Part shown: in pieces, positions 48,001-55,410 of the stretch
Layout: every line of letters starts with the position of its first letter
Numbering within the stretch: position 1 is the first letter of the stretch
Assembly: GCF_965219715.1 (NCBI RefSeq)
Contig: NZ_OZ244785.1
Coordinates: forward strand, 1,054,001-1,118,000
DNA from: Bacterioplanoides sp965219715
Lineage (GTDB): Bacteria > Pseudomonadota > Gammaproteobacteria > Pseudomonadales > Oceanobacteraceae
Direction: 5' to 3'
Length of the DNA: 64,000 nucleotides
Translations under genes and position numbers: made by a program
The notes under the pieces: model-generated
Seen by the model: the letters and a program-made list of their open reading frames with translations, nothing else
Told to the model about the DNA's origin: nothing
Database searches by the model: none

Positions 48001-49989
48001 CCAAGTACGTGTACCCTGTCGAACTACTTATCGGTTTCTCCGGAATCGATGGACGGTCTGGTACAACATCCGTTCTTTGATGACCTCGACAGTCGCCTGC
48101 GTGCGATTGACCCGGATATGCCAACCGCGCGTCATACCGTCGATGACGTTCTGGATCGCGTACTTCAGGGTTATGTCACCGCCGAACGTTTTGCCCCAGA
48201 CACGGGTGACGCGGCCAACGAAAGCAAGAAATACGGCAATATCGATAAAGTATTGGTGCATGCCCGTGGCTGTACTGCCGTTAAGCTGATCCGTAAGGCT
48301 CAGGAAAACGACATCAAAGTTGTACTGGTTCAGTCCGACCCGGATATGGACTCAGTGCCGGTCGACATGTTGGGGCCTGAAGATCGCGTGGTGTGTATCG
48401 GTGGTAATACGCCAGACGAATCCTACCTGAACGCCAAATCGGTGCTGCGTGTTGCTCATCATGAAGGCATTGATGCGTTACACCCGGGTATTGGCTTCCT
48501 GTCAGAAAGCAGCCAGTTTGCCGCCCTGTGTGGTAACCACGATATCAATTTTGTTGGCCCGCCGGTTTCATCAATGGAAACCATGGGTAATAAGTCCAAC
48601 GCCATTAACACCGCAATGCGTGTAGAAGTTCCGGTTGTACCGGGTTCACATGGCATTCTGACCAGCTCTGCCAATGCCGCCAGCGTGGCTGATGAGATTG
48701 GTTACCCGGTACTGTTAAAAGCGGTACACGGTGGTGGTGGTAAAGGCATTCAGGTGGTGGAATCTCCGGATAAGATTCATAGCTTGTTCCATCAGATTTC
48801 GACCGAAGCAAAAGCGGCCTTCGGTAACGGTGACGTCTACCTGGAAAAATACGTTACATCATTGCGCCATATTGAAGTGCAGGTGTTACGCGACAGCCAT
48901 GGAAACACCAAGATTCTGGGTCTGCGCGACTGTTCGGTGCAGCGTAATAACCAGAAGATTTTCGAAGAGTCCGGCTCTACGATGCTGCCACGTGAGCTGG
49001 AACAAGGTGCATACGATTTTGCCGCCAAACTGGCAGATGCCGTTAACTACGTTGGCGCCGGTACCGTTGAATTTATCTTCGATCTCGACAACGACACCAT
49101 CTACTTTATGGAGATGAACACACGTCTGCAGGTTGAGCACCCAGTAACTGAGCTGGTATCTGGTATTGATATCGTCAGCACTCAGTTCAAGATCGCCCAG
49201 GGCGAAGCCATTGACGATCTGAAGCCAGTGGCCAACGGTTATGCTATCGAAGTTCGTGTTAACGCTGAGAAAGCAGTCCGCAAAGGCGATGATGTTGAGT
49301 TTGTACCAACACCGGGTCGAATTCGCGAATGTATATTGCCGGAAGAAGACTATATTGAGCTGATCTCAATGGCAGCACCTGGCAAGCAGGTATCGCCATT
49401 CTACGACAGCATGGTGACTCAGATTATCTGTTACGGTAAGGATCGTGACGATACCATTGCCAAGCTGCGTGAGTATCTGGAACGGGTTCGTATCACGGGT
49501 GTATGCACCAATATTCCATTGCTGAAACGCGTTCTGGATGATGAGGTATTCCAGAAAGGTATCTACGATACAACCTATCTGCCGCAATTCCTCGACCGTA
49601 TGGACGTAGATGCGTTGATCAGTGATATCGAAGAGGCCGCTGATTTATCCGCAGATGCCGTTGATGCTTCCGCGCTGGCCATCGAAGGCTCTGACGAGTT
49701 GAAAGTACTGTCGCCAAGCACCAGTATCTTCTACGGCTCCGCATCACCAACGGAACCTCCGTTTGTGAAAGAAGGTGACATCATCAGCATTGACCAGACT
49801 CTGTGCCTGATGGAAGCGATGAAGATGTTTACCCCGCTCAACCTGAAACAGTTCAACCGCGCCGGCGCTGAGCTTTACCCTGCTAAGCAGCAGTTTAAAG
49901 TCACCCGGATTATGAACTCGGATGGCCAACAAGTGAACCAGGGCGACCTGCTCTATGTGGTCAAACCTGTTAATGCAGAGCCTGCCTGA
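45070..49989 (+). CDS. Fused acyl-CoA carboxylase: CT-alpha / linker / CT-beta / biotin carboxylase / BCCP
   Basis: A single chain of about 1639 residues that carries all activities of a biotin-dependent acyl-CoA carboxylase. Residues ~84-275 match AccA (PIVTFIDTPGADAGEAAN, WGAGYSGGAIPLATTNI). ~275-815 is a mainly helical region of unknown role. ~817-1027 match AccD (DPVSFPGF, VCFVSSGGMQTKEGAAALF) but without a visible N-terminal zinc ribbon. ~1057-1525 is biotin carboxylase (ATP-grasp VHGGGGKGIQVV, catalytic MEMNTRLQVEHPVTELVSG). ~1540-1636 is a BCCP with the biotin lysine K1585 in LMEAMKMF. The substrate (acetyl- or propionyl-CoA) is not proven. Start alternatives are ATG 45055 and TTG 45034; 45070 has GGAT upstream. 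It lies after fabB and is closed by a strong terminator. Confidence 0.93.
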   Translation: MTDQQAPSSIDNEQAHIDQLFLKAEQLSADFSLFPEFEDNPIDHTVKGLIAPERCDSERERLSGLNIDDYIEQVVSPSENNQRIGAKAIVQHLILRTITELEDGPLYTCEADMDFNGKVRRVGFICQNREHNNGVWGPQHHNKAAEQVRAFAQRAMPIVTFIDTPGADAGEAANAGNQAHSISHLITEMANNDVPTLGIIWGAGYSGGAIPLATTNILLSVRDGIFNTIQPQGLASIARKYNLSWQECAKYVGVSGFELKEAGIIDGIIDYAPSDADEKRYNLHQAVVTGIESIEASSAEFARNNPYLMDHYKRSIDRFLEPSDKLEKVQRDANFFLAETPTEHLNIFGLTYRYTRYLTLRRRIHATSVENYGRLAEKEIPEGQLQQRNEREAQRKFQNWIQAPEKIVYDDALHKSWKTFWSKYEERDESRSTIARLFFGEPKDNYLKAKQDLCFNLGLYLFNRWKADAPVNFQGLLNYLEDYKQSRFMLRANDILDTEAVADFIENNPHPLAVYIREVLPHETRQDLTTEMAGEQAKGALKQSIASALNTVLQHELIPENVRDELKLSTRTEAIANSVAVAKVEANRRILEEALAPYIQFRQENIQNPAHPDITILDAILHDELRYEFSQVCQNMLVFGQLYDNFIYNLVNVAKEANETRALSSDAVKELLDKSLAEATSGDSYTPQERESFNHWLSYFIKSSARVEFLKSVEEWKKLAFPRLSDTLFVVITFIFEKLLAEYHEAEQEGKNYNGRINPVSIGRRKDFWNRLTMGYHDLLIQQVLDDTKRQKKTTPAALIERFFADFDEINGSLMSADPVSFPGFRSSIEGALNKDEKPCGVLTGIGTIKIGDRQQRVGALVSNLNFQAGAFDMASAEKFCKLMVECARQQLPIVCFVSSGGMQTKEGAAALFSMAIVNDRITRFVRDNDLPLVIFGFGDCTGGAQASFVTHPLAQTYYFSGTNMPFAGQIVVPSYLPSTCTLSNYLSVSPESMDGLVQHPFFDDLDSRLRAIDPDMPTARHTVDDVLDRVLQGYVTAERFAPDTGDAANESKKYGNIDKVLVHARGCTAVKLIRKAQENDIKVVLVQSDPDMDSVPVDMLGPEDRVVCIGGNTPDESYLNAKSVLRVAHHEGIDALHPGIGFLSESSQFAALCGNHDINFVGPPVSSMETMGNKSNAINTAMRVEVPVVPGSHGILTSSANAASVADEIGYPVLLKAVHGGGGKGIQVVESPDKIHSLFHQISTEAKAAFGNGDVYLEKYVTSLRHIEVQVLRDSHGNTKILGLRDCSVQRNNQKIFEESGSTMLPRELEQGAYDFAAKLADAVNYVGAGTVEFIFDLDNDTIYFMEMNTRLQVEHPVTELVSGIDIVSTQFKIAQGEAIDDLKPVANGYAIEVRVNAEKAVRKGDDVEFVPTPGRIRECILPEEDYIELISMAAPGKQVSPFYDSMVTQIICYGKDRDDTIAKLREYLERVRITGVCTNIPLLKRVLDDEVFQKGIYDTTYLPQFLDRMDVDALISDIEEAADLSADAVDASALAIEGSDELKVLSPSTSIFYGSASPTEPPFVKEGDIISIDQTLCLMEAMKMFTPLNLKQFNRAGAELYPAKQQFKVTRIMNSDGQQVNQGDLLYVVKPVNAEPA

Positions 49990-50010
49990 TCAGGTCCTGC
50001 AATCGAACAT

Positions 50011-50040
50011 AAAAAACGCCACTATTAAGTGGCGTTTTTT
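50011..50040. terminator. Strong bidirectional terminator after the fused carboxylase
   Basis: AAAAAACGCCACT-ATTA-AGTGGCGTTTTTT, a perfect 13-bp stem 21 bases beyond the stop codon. It also faces the convergent small secreted-protein gene. Confidence 0.9.
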
Positions 50041-50074
50041 ATGTCTGATCAAATACGATTTTCGGGTCTGGAGC

Positions 50075-50416
50075 TTATAAACCGGCGGTGCACTCGAACA
50101 CACAAATCTGATCCCGGGTGGACGCAGAGCAACTGCAGTCGCTCTGATCATCCATACATTCCTGCGGCATACGATAAACAGCACTGGTTGGATCTGCAGC
50201 TCCCTCTGCTGTTACGACATCCAGATCGGCGACAACAGAACAGGCATTGATGAATCGTTCACTGACTTCCACCACTTCAATACTCACTGGTTGGCTGGCA
50301 GCCTGAAGCGCTTTGAACTTCTGATACTCGTTTTGATGGTCATTTCCATATGCCTGCGTTGTAAAACAAACAATATTAATAACAAAGAATGAGACAATTA
50401 ATTTGATATTCAACAT
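50075..50416 (-). CDS. Small secreted cysteine-containing protein, unknown function
   Basis: 113 residues. The N-terminal signal peptide is a hydrophobic stretch of about 20 residues with a likely cleavage after TQAYG. The mature part carries Cys in INACSVV, PQECMDD, DCSCSAS and ICVFECTAGL, six cysteines that could form three disulfides in the periplasm. ATG 50416 has AGGA seven bases upstream, supporting a real gene. I do not recognise a family. It shares terminator 50011-50040 with the carboxylase and is upstream of the ompW palindrome. Confidence 0.6.
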   Translation of the reverse strand: MLNIKLIVSFFVINIVCFTTQAYGNDHQNEYQKFKALQAASQPVSIEVVEVSERFINACSVVADLDVVTAEGAADPTSAVYRMPQECMDDQSDCSCSASTRDQICVFECTAGL

Positions 50417-50544
50417 ATAGCGTCCTGATATGAATTGCTATTATCAGATGCCGCAATTATGTCTGTAACAGAATTGAAATATCAAGATTTTATATCTATA
50501 GGAAAAGTAAAATACATCAAGACATTATTGATAACTATTTACGT

Positions 50545-50604
50545 TAATAAGAAAGATATAAAAAAACCACGCATATGCGTGGTTTTTTTATATCTTTCTT
50601 ATTA
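50545..50604. terminator. Perfect 60-bp palindrome downstream of ompW
   Basis: The left half 50545-50574 is the exact reverse complement of 50575-50604 with no loop. The core is CCACGCATATGCGTGG flanked by seven A and seven T, then by ATATC/GATAT and TTTCTTATTA arms. It lies 18 bp past the ompW stop and serves as its terminator on the minus strand, and it would also stop plus-strand transcription. The stem is far longer than a terminator needs. Confidence 0.85.
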
Positions 50605-50621
50605 GTGCTTAAAAGTTCAAA

Positions 50622-51209
50622 TCAGAACTTCATACCTGCACCGACCATAAATACCAGCGGGTCGATTTCTACATCTTTACCACCTTCATTCAGTTCGGAA
50701 TCAATATCAATTTTCCAAACTGCAACATTCGCCATGAACTTGTCATCGATGTCATAGTTCATACCGGCAGACAGAGCTAAACCAGTGCTTTTGCCCAGGT
50801 GGTTAACGATACCATCTTCATCAAAGAAGAACGTGTGGTTAATACCTAAACCGACGTACGGCTGAATCTTAGACGCCGGATCCATCGGGTAGTATTGAGC
50901 AGAAATGGTTGGTGGCAGGTGTTTGGTAGTCGCCACTTTTTTACCATTCAGCTTAATATCGTGTTTAAACGGGGTTGCCGCCAAAACTTCCACACCAATT
51001 TGTGGGGTTACCATGTAAGTAGCAGTAATACCCAGCTGAGTGTCACTTTCAACTTCTACGGTACCTGCACCAGCCAGTTTAAGATTGTCATCTTTAGGAG
51101 CTACGTGAGCAATACCAGCTTTAACAATGATATCACCAGCGTCATACGCCAGAGCAGGCATCGCAGATACAGCAACAGCGCTTGCTAACAGGGTTTTTAA
51201 CAGTTTCAT
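50622..51209 (-). CDS. ompW: Outer membrane protein OmpW
   Basis: 195-residue outer membrane eight-stranded beta-barrel of the OmpW/OprG family. The signal peptide ends at PALAYDAGD. KAGIAHVAPKDD and PPTISAQYYPMDPASKIQPYVG (the family motif PTxxxQYYF with a following GLG) are typical, and the C-terminus VGAGMKF ends in Phe as required for BAM recognition. ATG 51209 has an AAGGAG SD. OmpW proteins form a narrow channel for small hydrophobic compounds. A perfect FNR/Anr site upstream suggests oxygen-responsive control. Confidence 0.93.
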   Translation of the reverse strand: MKLLKTLLASAVAVSAMPALAYDAGDIIVKAGIAHVAPKDDNLKLAGAGTVEVESDTQLGITATYMVTPQIGVEVLAATPFKHDIKLNGKKVATTKHLPPTISAQYYPMDPASKIQPYVGLGINHTFFFDEDGIVNHLGKSTGLALSAGMNYDIDDKFMANVAVWKIDIDSELNEGGKDVEIDPLVFMVGAGMKF

Positions 51210-51277
51210 TAAGCACTCCTTAATTTTGTGCGTCTTCATAAGATGAGTGCAGATTAAAGAACTGTGACTGCACCATT

Positions 51278-51291
51278 TTGATACAAATCAA
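51278..51291. promoter_or_regulatory. FNR/Anr box upstream of ompW
   Basis: TTGATACAAATCAA matches TTGAT-N4-ATCAA at all ten fixed positions. On the minus strand a TTTAAT (51258-51253) is placed about right for a -10, with the box near -40, the class II activation arrangement. ompW of E. coli and oprG of P. aeruginosa are known FNR/Anr targets. Confidence 0.7.
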
Positions 51292-51491
51292 TAATAAAGA
51301 GCCCAGTTCCCGACATGCCGTGAGGATATTGCACCAGATCAACAAATACAGATATTTACATCACCTGCTGATAAACTGGCACGAATATTACTTTGGTATT
51401 ACAAAGCAACGGATGAAGAATCTCCCAACGGAGATACCCTGCCCCTGCCAGAGTAGCTATAGTTAAAGCATCGCTGTTTGGGATAACCGCT

Positions 51492-53255
51492 TTGAATAGC
51501 CTGACTGAGTCTGAAAAAAATAATCGCCGCCACGTCGGTATCACACTGCTGTCTTATCTGTTGGCGTTCAGCTTTGTTATTACCCTGGCGACGTCCGGCT
51601 TTATTCTGCTGAGCGACTATAAGCGTGGTGTCAGTGAATATGAGACCAACGGCCAGCAAATTCAGAACAGCTATCAGCAAAGTATCAGTTACAGCTTATG
51701 GAATTTCGATACCCGCCAGATTGAGTCTCAGCTGGAAGGTATTCTTAACTTTCCCGGCGTTGTCTATGTCTACATTGAGACACAGAATAATCTGATCCAC
51801 AGCGCCGGGGATGTATTAAGCCGCACCGATCAGCGCCATTCCTTTCCGTTGAATTATCAGAACTCGGGAAAAGAATATAATCTCGGCAATCTGCATATCG
51901 ATATCAATTACGCTGACCTGTATGACGAATTACAGGAAAAGGCTGTACAGATTCTTTTAACCCAGTTTATTAAAACTTTCTCGGTATCGATTTTCCTGTT
52001 GGCCATTGTCCGGGCGTTAATCACCCAACGGTTACGGATTATGTCGAACTGGGCCAGCCGCTTTTCTCTCGATAACCTGGAGTCGGCATTAACCCTGAAT
52101 AGTCGCTCAGAGAAACAGGACGAACTGGATCTGGTAGCTGCTGCCATTAATAAAATGCGCAACACGTTAAAAGCCGACATGGTCGAGCGCGAAAAAAGTA
52201 AGGCACAGTTAGAAGAGACCAAAGAGCAGCTCTCGATTGCGGTTGATAACGCTGCTCTCGGGCTTTGTCAGTACAACAGCCAGGAAGACAAGATCAGCTG
52301 CAACCATCATTTCGCCCAACTTCTTGGCAGTAACCAGAAAGAGCTGGAAGCCAGCGAACATCCGATGGAAAAATTCCGCGAGCTGTTTCATGGTGAGCAA
52401 AGTGTTGAGTTGAGAGAACGTTTTAATCAATTGTTATTCGGCCGGGTCAATCGGCTGCAAACCTGTATTCAGGTGATTAATCTGAATCAGGAAGAGAAGT
52501 TTCTTGATACCACCATCCAGGTTATCTCGTACCACGAAAGCCGGCCATTGGATATTTTGTTGTGCCTGGTGGATAAAACCAAAGAGCAGATTGCTACCCG
52601 CAAAGCTCAGGAACTGGCGATTAATCTGGAAAATAAAGTCGCGAAACGCACTGAAGAGCTGTACGAAGAACAGCAACGTGCGAAAGCCAATATCCAGAAA
52701 TTGACCGGTCAACTCGAGCGCTTCCAGCAAAGTCAGATGAACCAGTTGAATACCCGCTTTAATATTTTACTGTTGGAATATCTGAAAACAGAAAACCACA
52801 CAATGCTCGATCTGTTGGGCCAGTATCTGGACCTAGAGATCAATCACCCTCCGCGCAGTCTCGATCTGAGTTCCATGCTGCGAGTCTGGCTGCAACAACA
52901 TCACCAGTTAAGCGCGGTCACCATTCATGAAGATTTTCCACTGTCACTGATATTGGAAGAGAACGACAAGCTGATTGCCTTTCTACTGAATTGTCTGATT
53001 TTGCAGGAGCCACTGCTGAAGGTTACCGACGCATTAACACTGCGTCTGACTCTGAGAGGAGACCTTGCTTGTCTGGCGATGACGTTTGCCACCACAAACA
53101 ACACGAATATTGATGACAGCCCATTACCAGAAGCATGGCTGCTCTGTGACTACATTGTCGGCAGCCAACTGCAGGGAGAATTAACCCGCCATGTGCAGGC
53201 AAATGAACTGCAGGTTGAGTTCAGCTTCTCCCTCAGTAGGAGTCACGAGCATTAA
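51492..53255 (+). CDS. Membrane sensor with degenerate histidine kinase-like C-terminus
   Basis: 587-residue protein. TM1 is at about residues 16-39, a periplasmic sensing loop at 40-150 and TM2 at about 155-180. There follow a HAMP-like/coiled-coil linker with KSKAQLEETKEQLSIAVDNA, a PAS-like domain (about 245-370, AALGLCQYN) and a second coiled coil (375-430). The last ~150 residues resemble a kinase module but have no H-box histidine phospho-site and no N, G1 or G2 boxes. It is probably not an active kinase. The start is TTG 51492 with GGGAT upstream. The end overlaps pdxH by 4 bp (TTAA), and no response regulator is adjacent. Confidence 0.7.
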   Translation: MNSLTESEKNNRRHVGITLLSYLLAFSFVITLATSGFILLSDYKRGVSEYETNGQQIQNSYQQSISYSLWNFDTRQIESQLEGILNFPGVVYVYIETQNNLIHSAGDVLSRTDQRHSFPLNYQNSGKEYNLGNLHIDINYADLYDELQEKAVQILLTQFIKTFSVSIFLLAIVRALITQRLRIMSNWASRFSLDNLESALTLNSRSEKQDELDLVAAAINKMRNTLKADMVEREKSKAQLEETKEQLSIAVDNAALGLCQYNSQEDKISCNHHFAQLLGSNQKELEASEHPMEKFRELFHGEQSVELRERFNQLLFGRVNRLQTCIQVINLNQEEKFLDTTIQVISYHESRPLDILLCLVDKTKEQIATRKAQELAINLENKVAKRTEELYEEQQRAKANIQKLTGQLERFQQSQMNQLNTRFNILLLEYLKTENHTMLDLLGQYLDLEINHPPRSLDLSSMLRVWLQQHHQLSAVTIHEDFPLSLILEENDKLIAFLLNCLILQEPLLKVTDALTLRLTLRGDLACLAMTFATTNNTNIDDSPLPEAWLLCDYIVGSQLQGELTRHVQANELQVEFSFSLSRSHEH

Positions 53256-53893
53256 GGATTCAGGCGTTGTTTTTGCCAGCCACCATTACCGTCGGCATTG
53301 TACTCAACCCGATCGTGTAAACGATGTGCACCACCCTGCCAGAATTCCATACGCTGCGGTTTGATTCGATAACCACCCCAGTAGCCCGGCAGCGGTACAT
53401 CCTGCCCTTCAAACTGTTCTGATACAGCGGCAAATTTGTCTTCTAATTGCTGACGGTTTTGCAAAGGTCGGCTTTGGGCGGACGCCCAGGCACCCAGCTG
53501 ACTTTCCCGCGGTCGGGAATGGAAGTAACGCTCGGCATCTTCACGGGAAATTTTCTCGACTTCGCCCTGAATCTGAACCTGGCGTTCCATATTGATCCAG
53601 AAGAAATGCAGAGCCGCTTTACCATTTTCGGCCAGTTGCTGACCCTTGTTGCTCTCATAGTTGGTAAAGAACACAAAGCCCTGTTCGTCATACCCCTTTA
53701 ACAACAAAATACGCTGCCACGGCTGACCATTCTCATCACAGCTGGCCATCGTCATAATGGTTGGCTCAGGAGGATTGGTTTCACGGTACTGCTCAAACCA
53801 GGCATGAAACTGAGTGATCGGATCCGGAGCACAGGTCTCCTCGTCCAGCCGCCCTTGGGTATATTCTTTACGTATATCAGCGATATCTACCAT
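53252..53893 (-). CDS. pdxH: Pyridoxamine 5'-phosphate oxidase
   Basis: FMN enzyme that oxidises pyridoxine or pyridoxamine 5'-phosphate to pyridoxal 5'-phosphate, the last step of B6 metabolism. It has 213 residues, the usual size. FMN and substrate motifs are RILLLKGYDEQGFVFFTNY, YFHSRPRESQLGAWAS and the C-terminal WGGYRIKPQRMEFWQGG. I chose ATG 53893 with a GAGG SD; nine residues upstream are in frame but lack an SD. It is convergent with the sensor gene. Confidence 0.96.
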   Translation of the reverse strand: MVDIADIRKEYTQGRLDEETCAPDPITQFHAWFEQYRETNPPEPTIMTMASCDENGQPWQRILLLKGYDEQGFVFFTNYESNKGQQLAENGKAALHFFWINMERQVQIQGEVEKISREDAERYFHSRPRESQLGAWASAQSRPLQNRQQLEDKFAAVSEQFEGQDVPLPGYWGGYRIKPQRMEFWQGGAHRLHDRVEYNADGNGGWQKQRLNP

Positions 53894-53941
53894 AACAACC
53901 TCGTTTATTTCTATCTGCACCTATTGTGAAAAAACAGGCGA

Positions 53942-54826
53942 TTAAATCCAATGATCTGCAACAACAACCAGGCTGTAAATCAAACAAAACACGGCAGTCT
54001 GCGCTAACTGCTGATTCAAAGCCACACCTTCACGGCGATACAATTTTCGCCATAAAGCAGCGCTGATTAGACATAAGAAGATGGCAGACAAGCTGAACTG
54101 CAAGTGCCACAGCGATGCAGAAAACAGCAGCAATCCATAGAAAACTCGACCCCAATCCGTGCCGATGATAACAATCAATGTGTGCTTGCCCGCTGCCCGG
54201 TCACTGCTGACGTCACGGATATTATTGACCAGCATAATGGCAGCGGTCAGTGCCCCCATCGCCGCACCGTATCCCCAAACAGAATCACTGATTTCCGGGT
54301 GCTGTAAATAGAAGCCACCAACAACGGCTAGCAAACCAAAAAACAAAAAGACCGTCACTTCACCCAGCGCATGAGACGCCAACGGAAACGGCCCGGCACT
54401 GTAAGCCAATGCAGCGAGAATACTGAGACTACCCAGCAATAAAAACAGCCAGCCGCCATAAGCAACTAACACCAGCCCCAATAAACTGGCGAGGCTCAGA
54501 ACAAGGATCAGGCCTCGACGCAACTGTTGCACAGTCAGCCATCCGGACTGCGCAGCTCTGGCAGGCCCTAACCGATCAAGGCCATCAACACCGGCCTCAA
54601 AATCAAAAACATCATTCGCCAGGTTAACGCCAATTTGTAATAACAAAGCACAGCCTGAAATGACAGCTGCCAGAAACCAGGAGAATTGGCTGGCAGCCTG
54701 CCACGCCAGGAACTGACCGAGAATCACCGGCGCAAGCACGGCCGGCAATGTTTTCAGCCGGATAGCGGCAATCCAGCCACGCCAGGCTGGCATTTGATCG
54801 TTCAGAGGTTGATTGTTATGCATCAA
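53942..54826 (-). CDS. menA: UbiA-family prenyltransferase, MenA-like
   Basis: 294-residue integral membrane prenyltransferase with about eight or nine helices. The first aspartate motif is NLANDVFDFEAGVDGLDRLGPARAAQSGW and the second NNIRDVSSDRAAGKHTL, both of the MenA type (1,4-dihydroxy-2-naphthoate prenyltransferase) rather than UbiA. MenA makes demethylmenaquinone. No other men genes are present in the window, so the true aromatic substrate is uncertain. It lies 48 bp upstream of pdxH on the same strand and is divergent from an RDD gene. Confidence 0.8.
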   Translation of the reverse strand: MMHNNQPLNDQMPAWRGWIAAIRLKTLPAVLAPVILGQFLAWQAASQFSWFLAAVISGCALLLQIGVNLANDVFDFEAGVDGLDRLGPARAAQSGWLTVQQLRRGLILVLSLASLLGLVLVAYGGWLFLLLGSLSILAALAYSAGPFPLASHALGEVTVFLFFGLLAVVGGFYLQHPEISDSVWGYGAAMGALTAAIMLVNNIRDVSSDRAAGKHTLIVIIGTDWGRVFYGLLLFSASLWHLQFSLSAIFLCLISAALWRKLYRREGVALNQQLAQTAVFCLIYSLVVVADHWI

Positions 54827-54907
54827 TATTCAGCGTTCTGCAGTGTTTTGTTATGATGTCGGCGTTTTTTACGCTCAGTAGCAAGCCCAACCAATAACTG
54901 GAAGTCT

Positions 54908-55369
54908 ATGTCTGATACCAACTATGCAACGGCACCATTAATCCGGCGCCTGGCCGCTATGATCTATGATGGTCTGATTTTGATTGCACTTTATATCATG
55001 GCAGGCTTTGCTGTGGTCGCCGTGATTAAAGCCACCAATAATAATCAATTCCCGGGGGAACTGCCCGCGGCCGTTAATTTGTCGCTGATGTTTATCATTG
55101 CATTCTTTTACTACAGTGACTCATGGCGTCGCCGTAATGGTCAGACAGTCGGTATGAAAGCCTGGGGACTGAAACTAGTGAATGACAACGGCGGCATGTT
55201 ACAACTCAGTCAATGCATGCTCCGTGTTGGTATTGGCTTCTTTTCCCTGGCAACCTTTGGACTCGGTTTTTTCTGGGCGTTAATCGACAAAAAACAACGC
55301 AGCTGGCACGACATTGCTTCTGTCAGCCATCAGGTTTTTATTCCCAAAGAAATGCGCCAGAAGAAGTAA
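54908..55369 (+). CDS. RDD family membrane protein
   Basis: 153-residue inner-membrane protein. The RDD domain with Arg and Asp in APLIRRLAAMIYDGLILIAL starts at residue 7, and further conserved parts are RRNGQTVGMKAWGLKLV and ALIDKKQRSWHDIASVSHQV. About three to four hydrophobic segments. Suggested transport or ion-homeostasis roles exist for a few family members only, so function is unassigned. It is divergent from the menA-like gene and convergent with lptG. Confidence 0.88.
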   Translation: MSDTNYATAPLIRRLAAMIYDGLILIALYIMAGFAVVAVIKATNNNQFPGELPAAVNLSLMFIIAFFYYSDSWRRRNGQTVGMKAWGLKLVNDNGGMLQLSQCMLRVGIGFFSLATFGLGFFWALIDKKQRSWHDIASVSHQVFIPKEMRQKK

Positions 55370-55383
55370 CGACTCTCATCATT

Positions 55384-55410
55384 GCGTAAAGCGGCTAACC
55401 CGCTTTACGC
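55384..55410. terminator. Hairpin at the convergent RDD/lptG ends
   Basis: GCGTAAAGCGG-CTAAC-CCGCTTTACGC, a perfect 11-bp stem with the lptG stop in the loop. There is no T-tract on either side, so it may be a weak or factor-assisted terminator. Confidence 0.4.
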
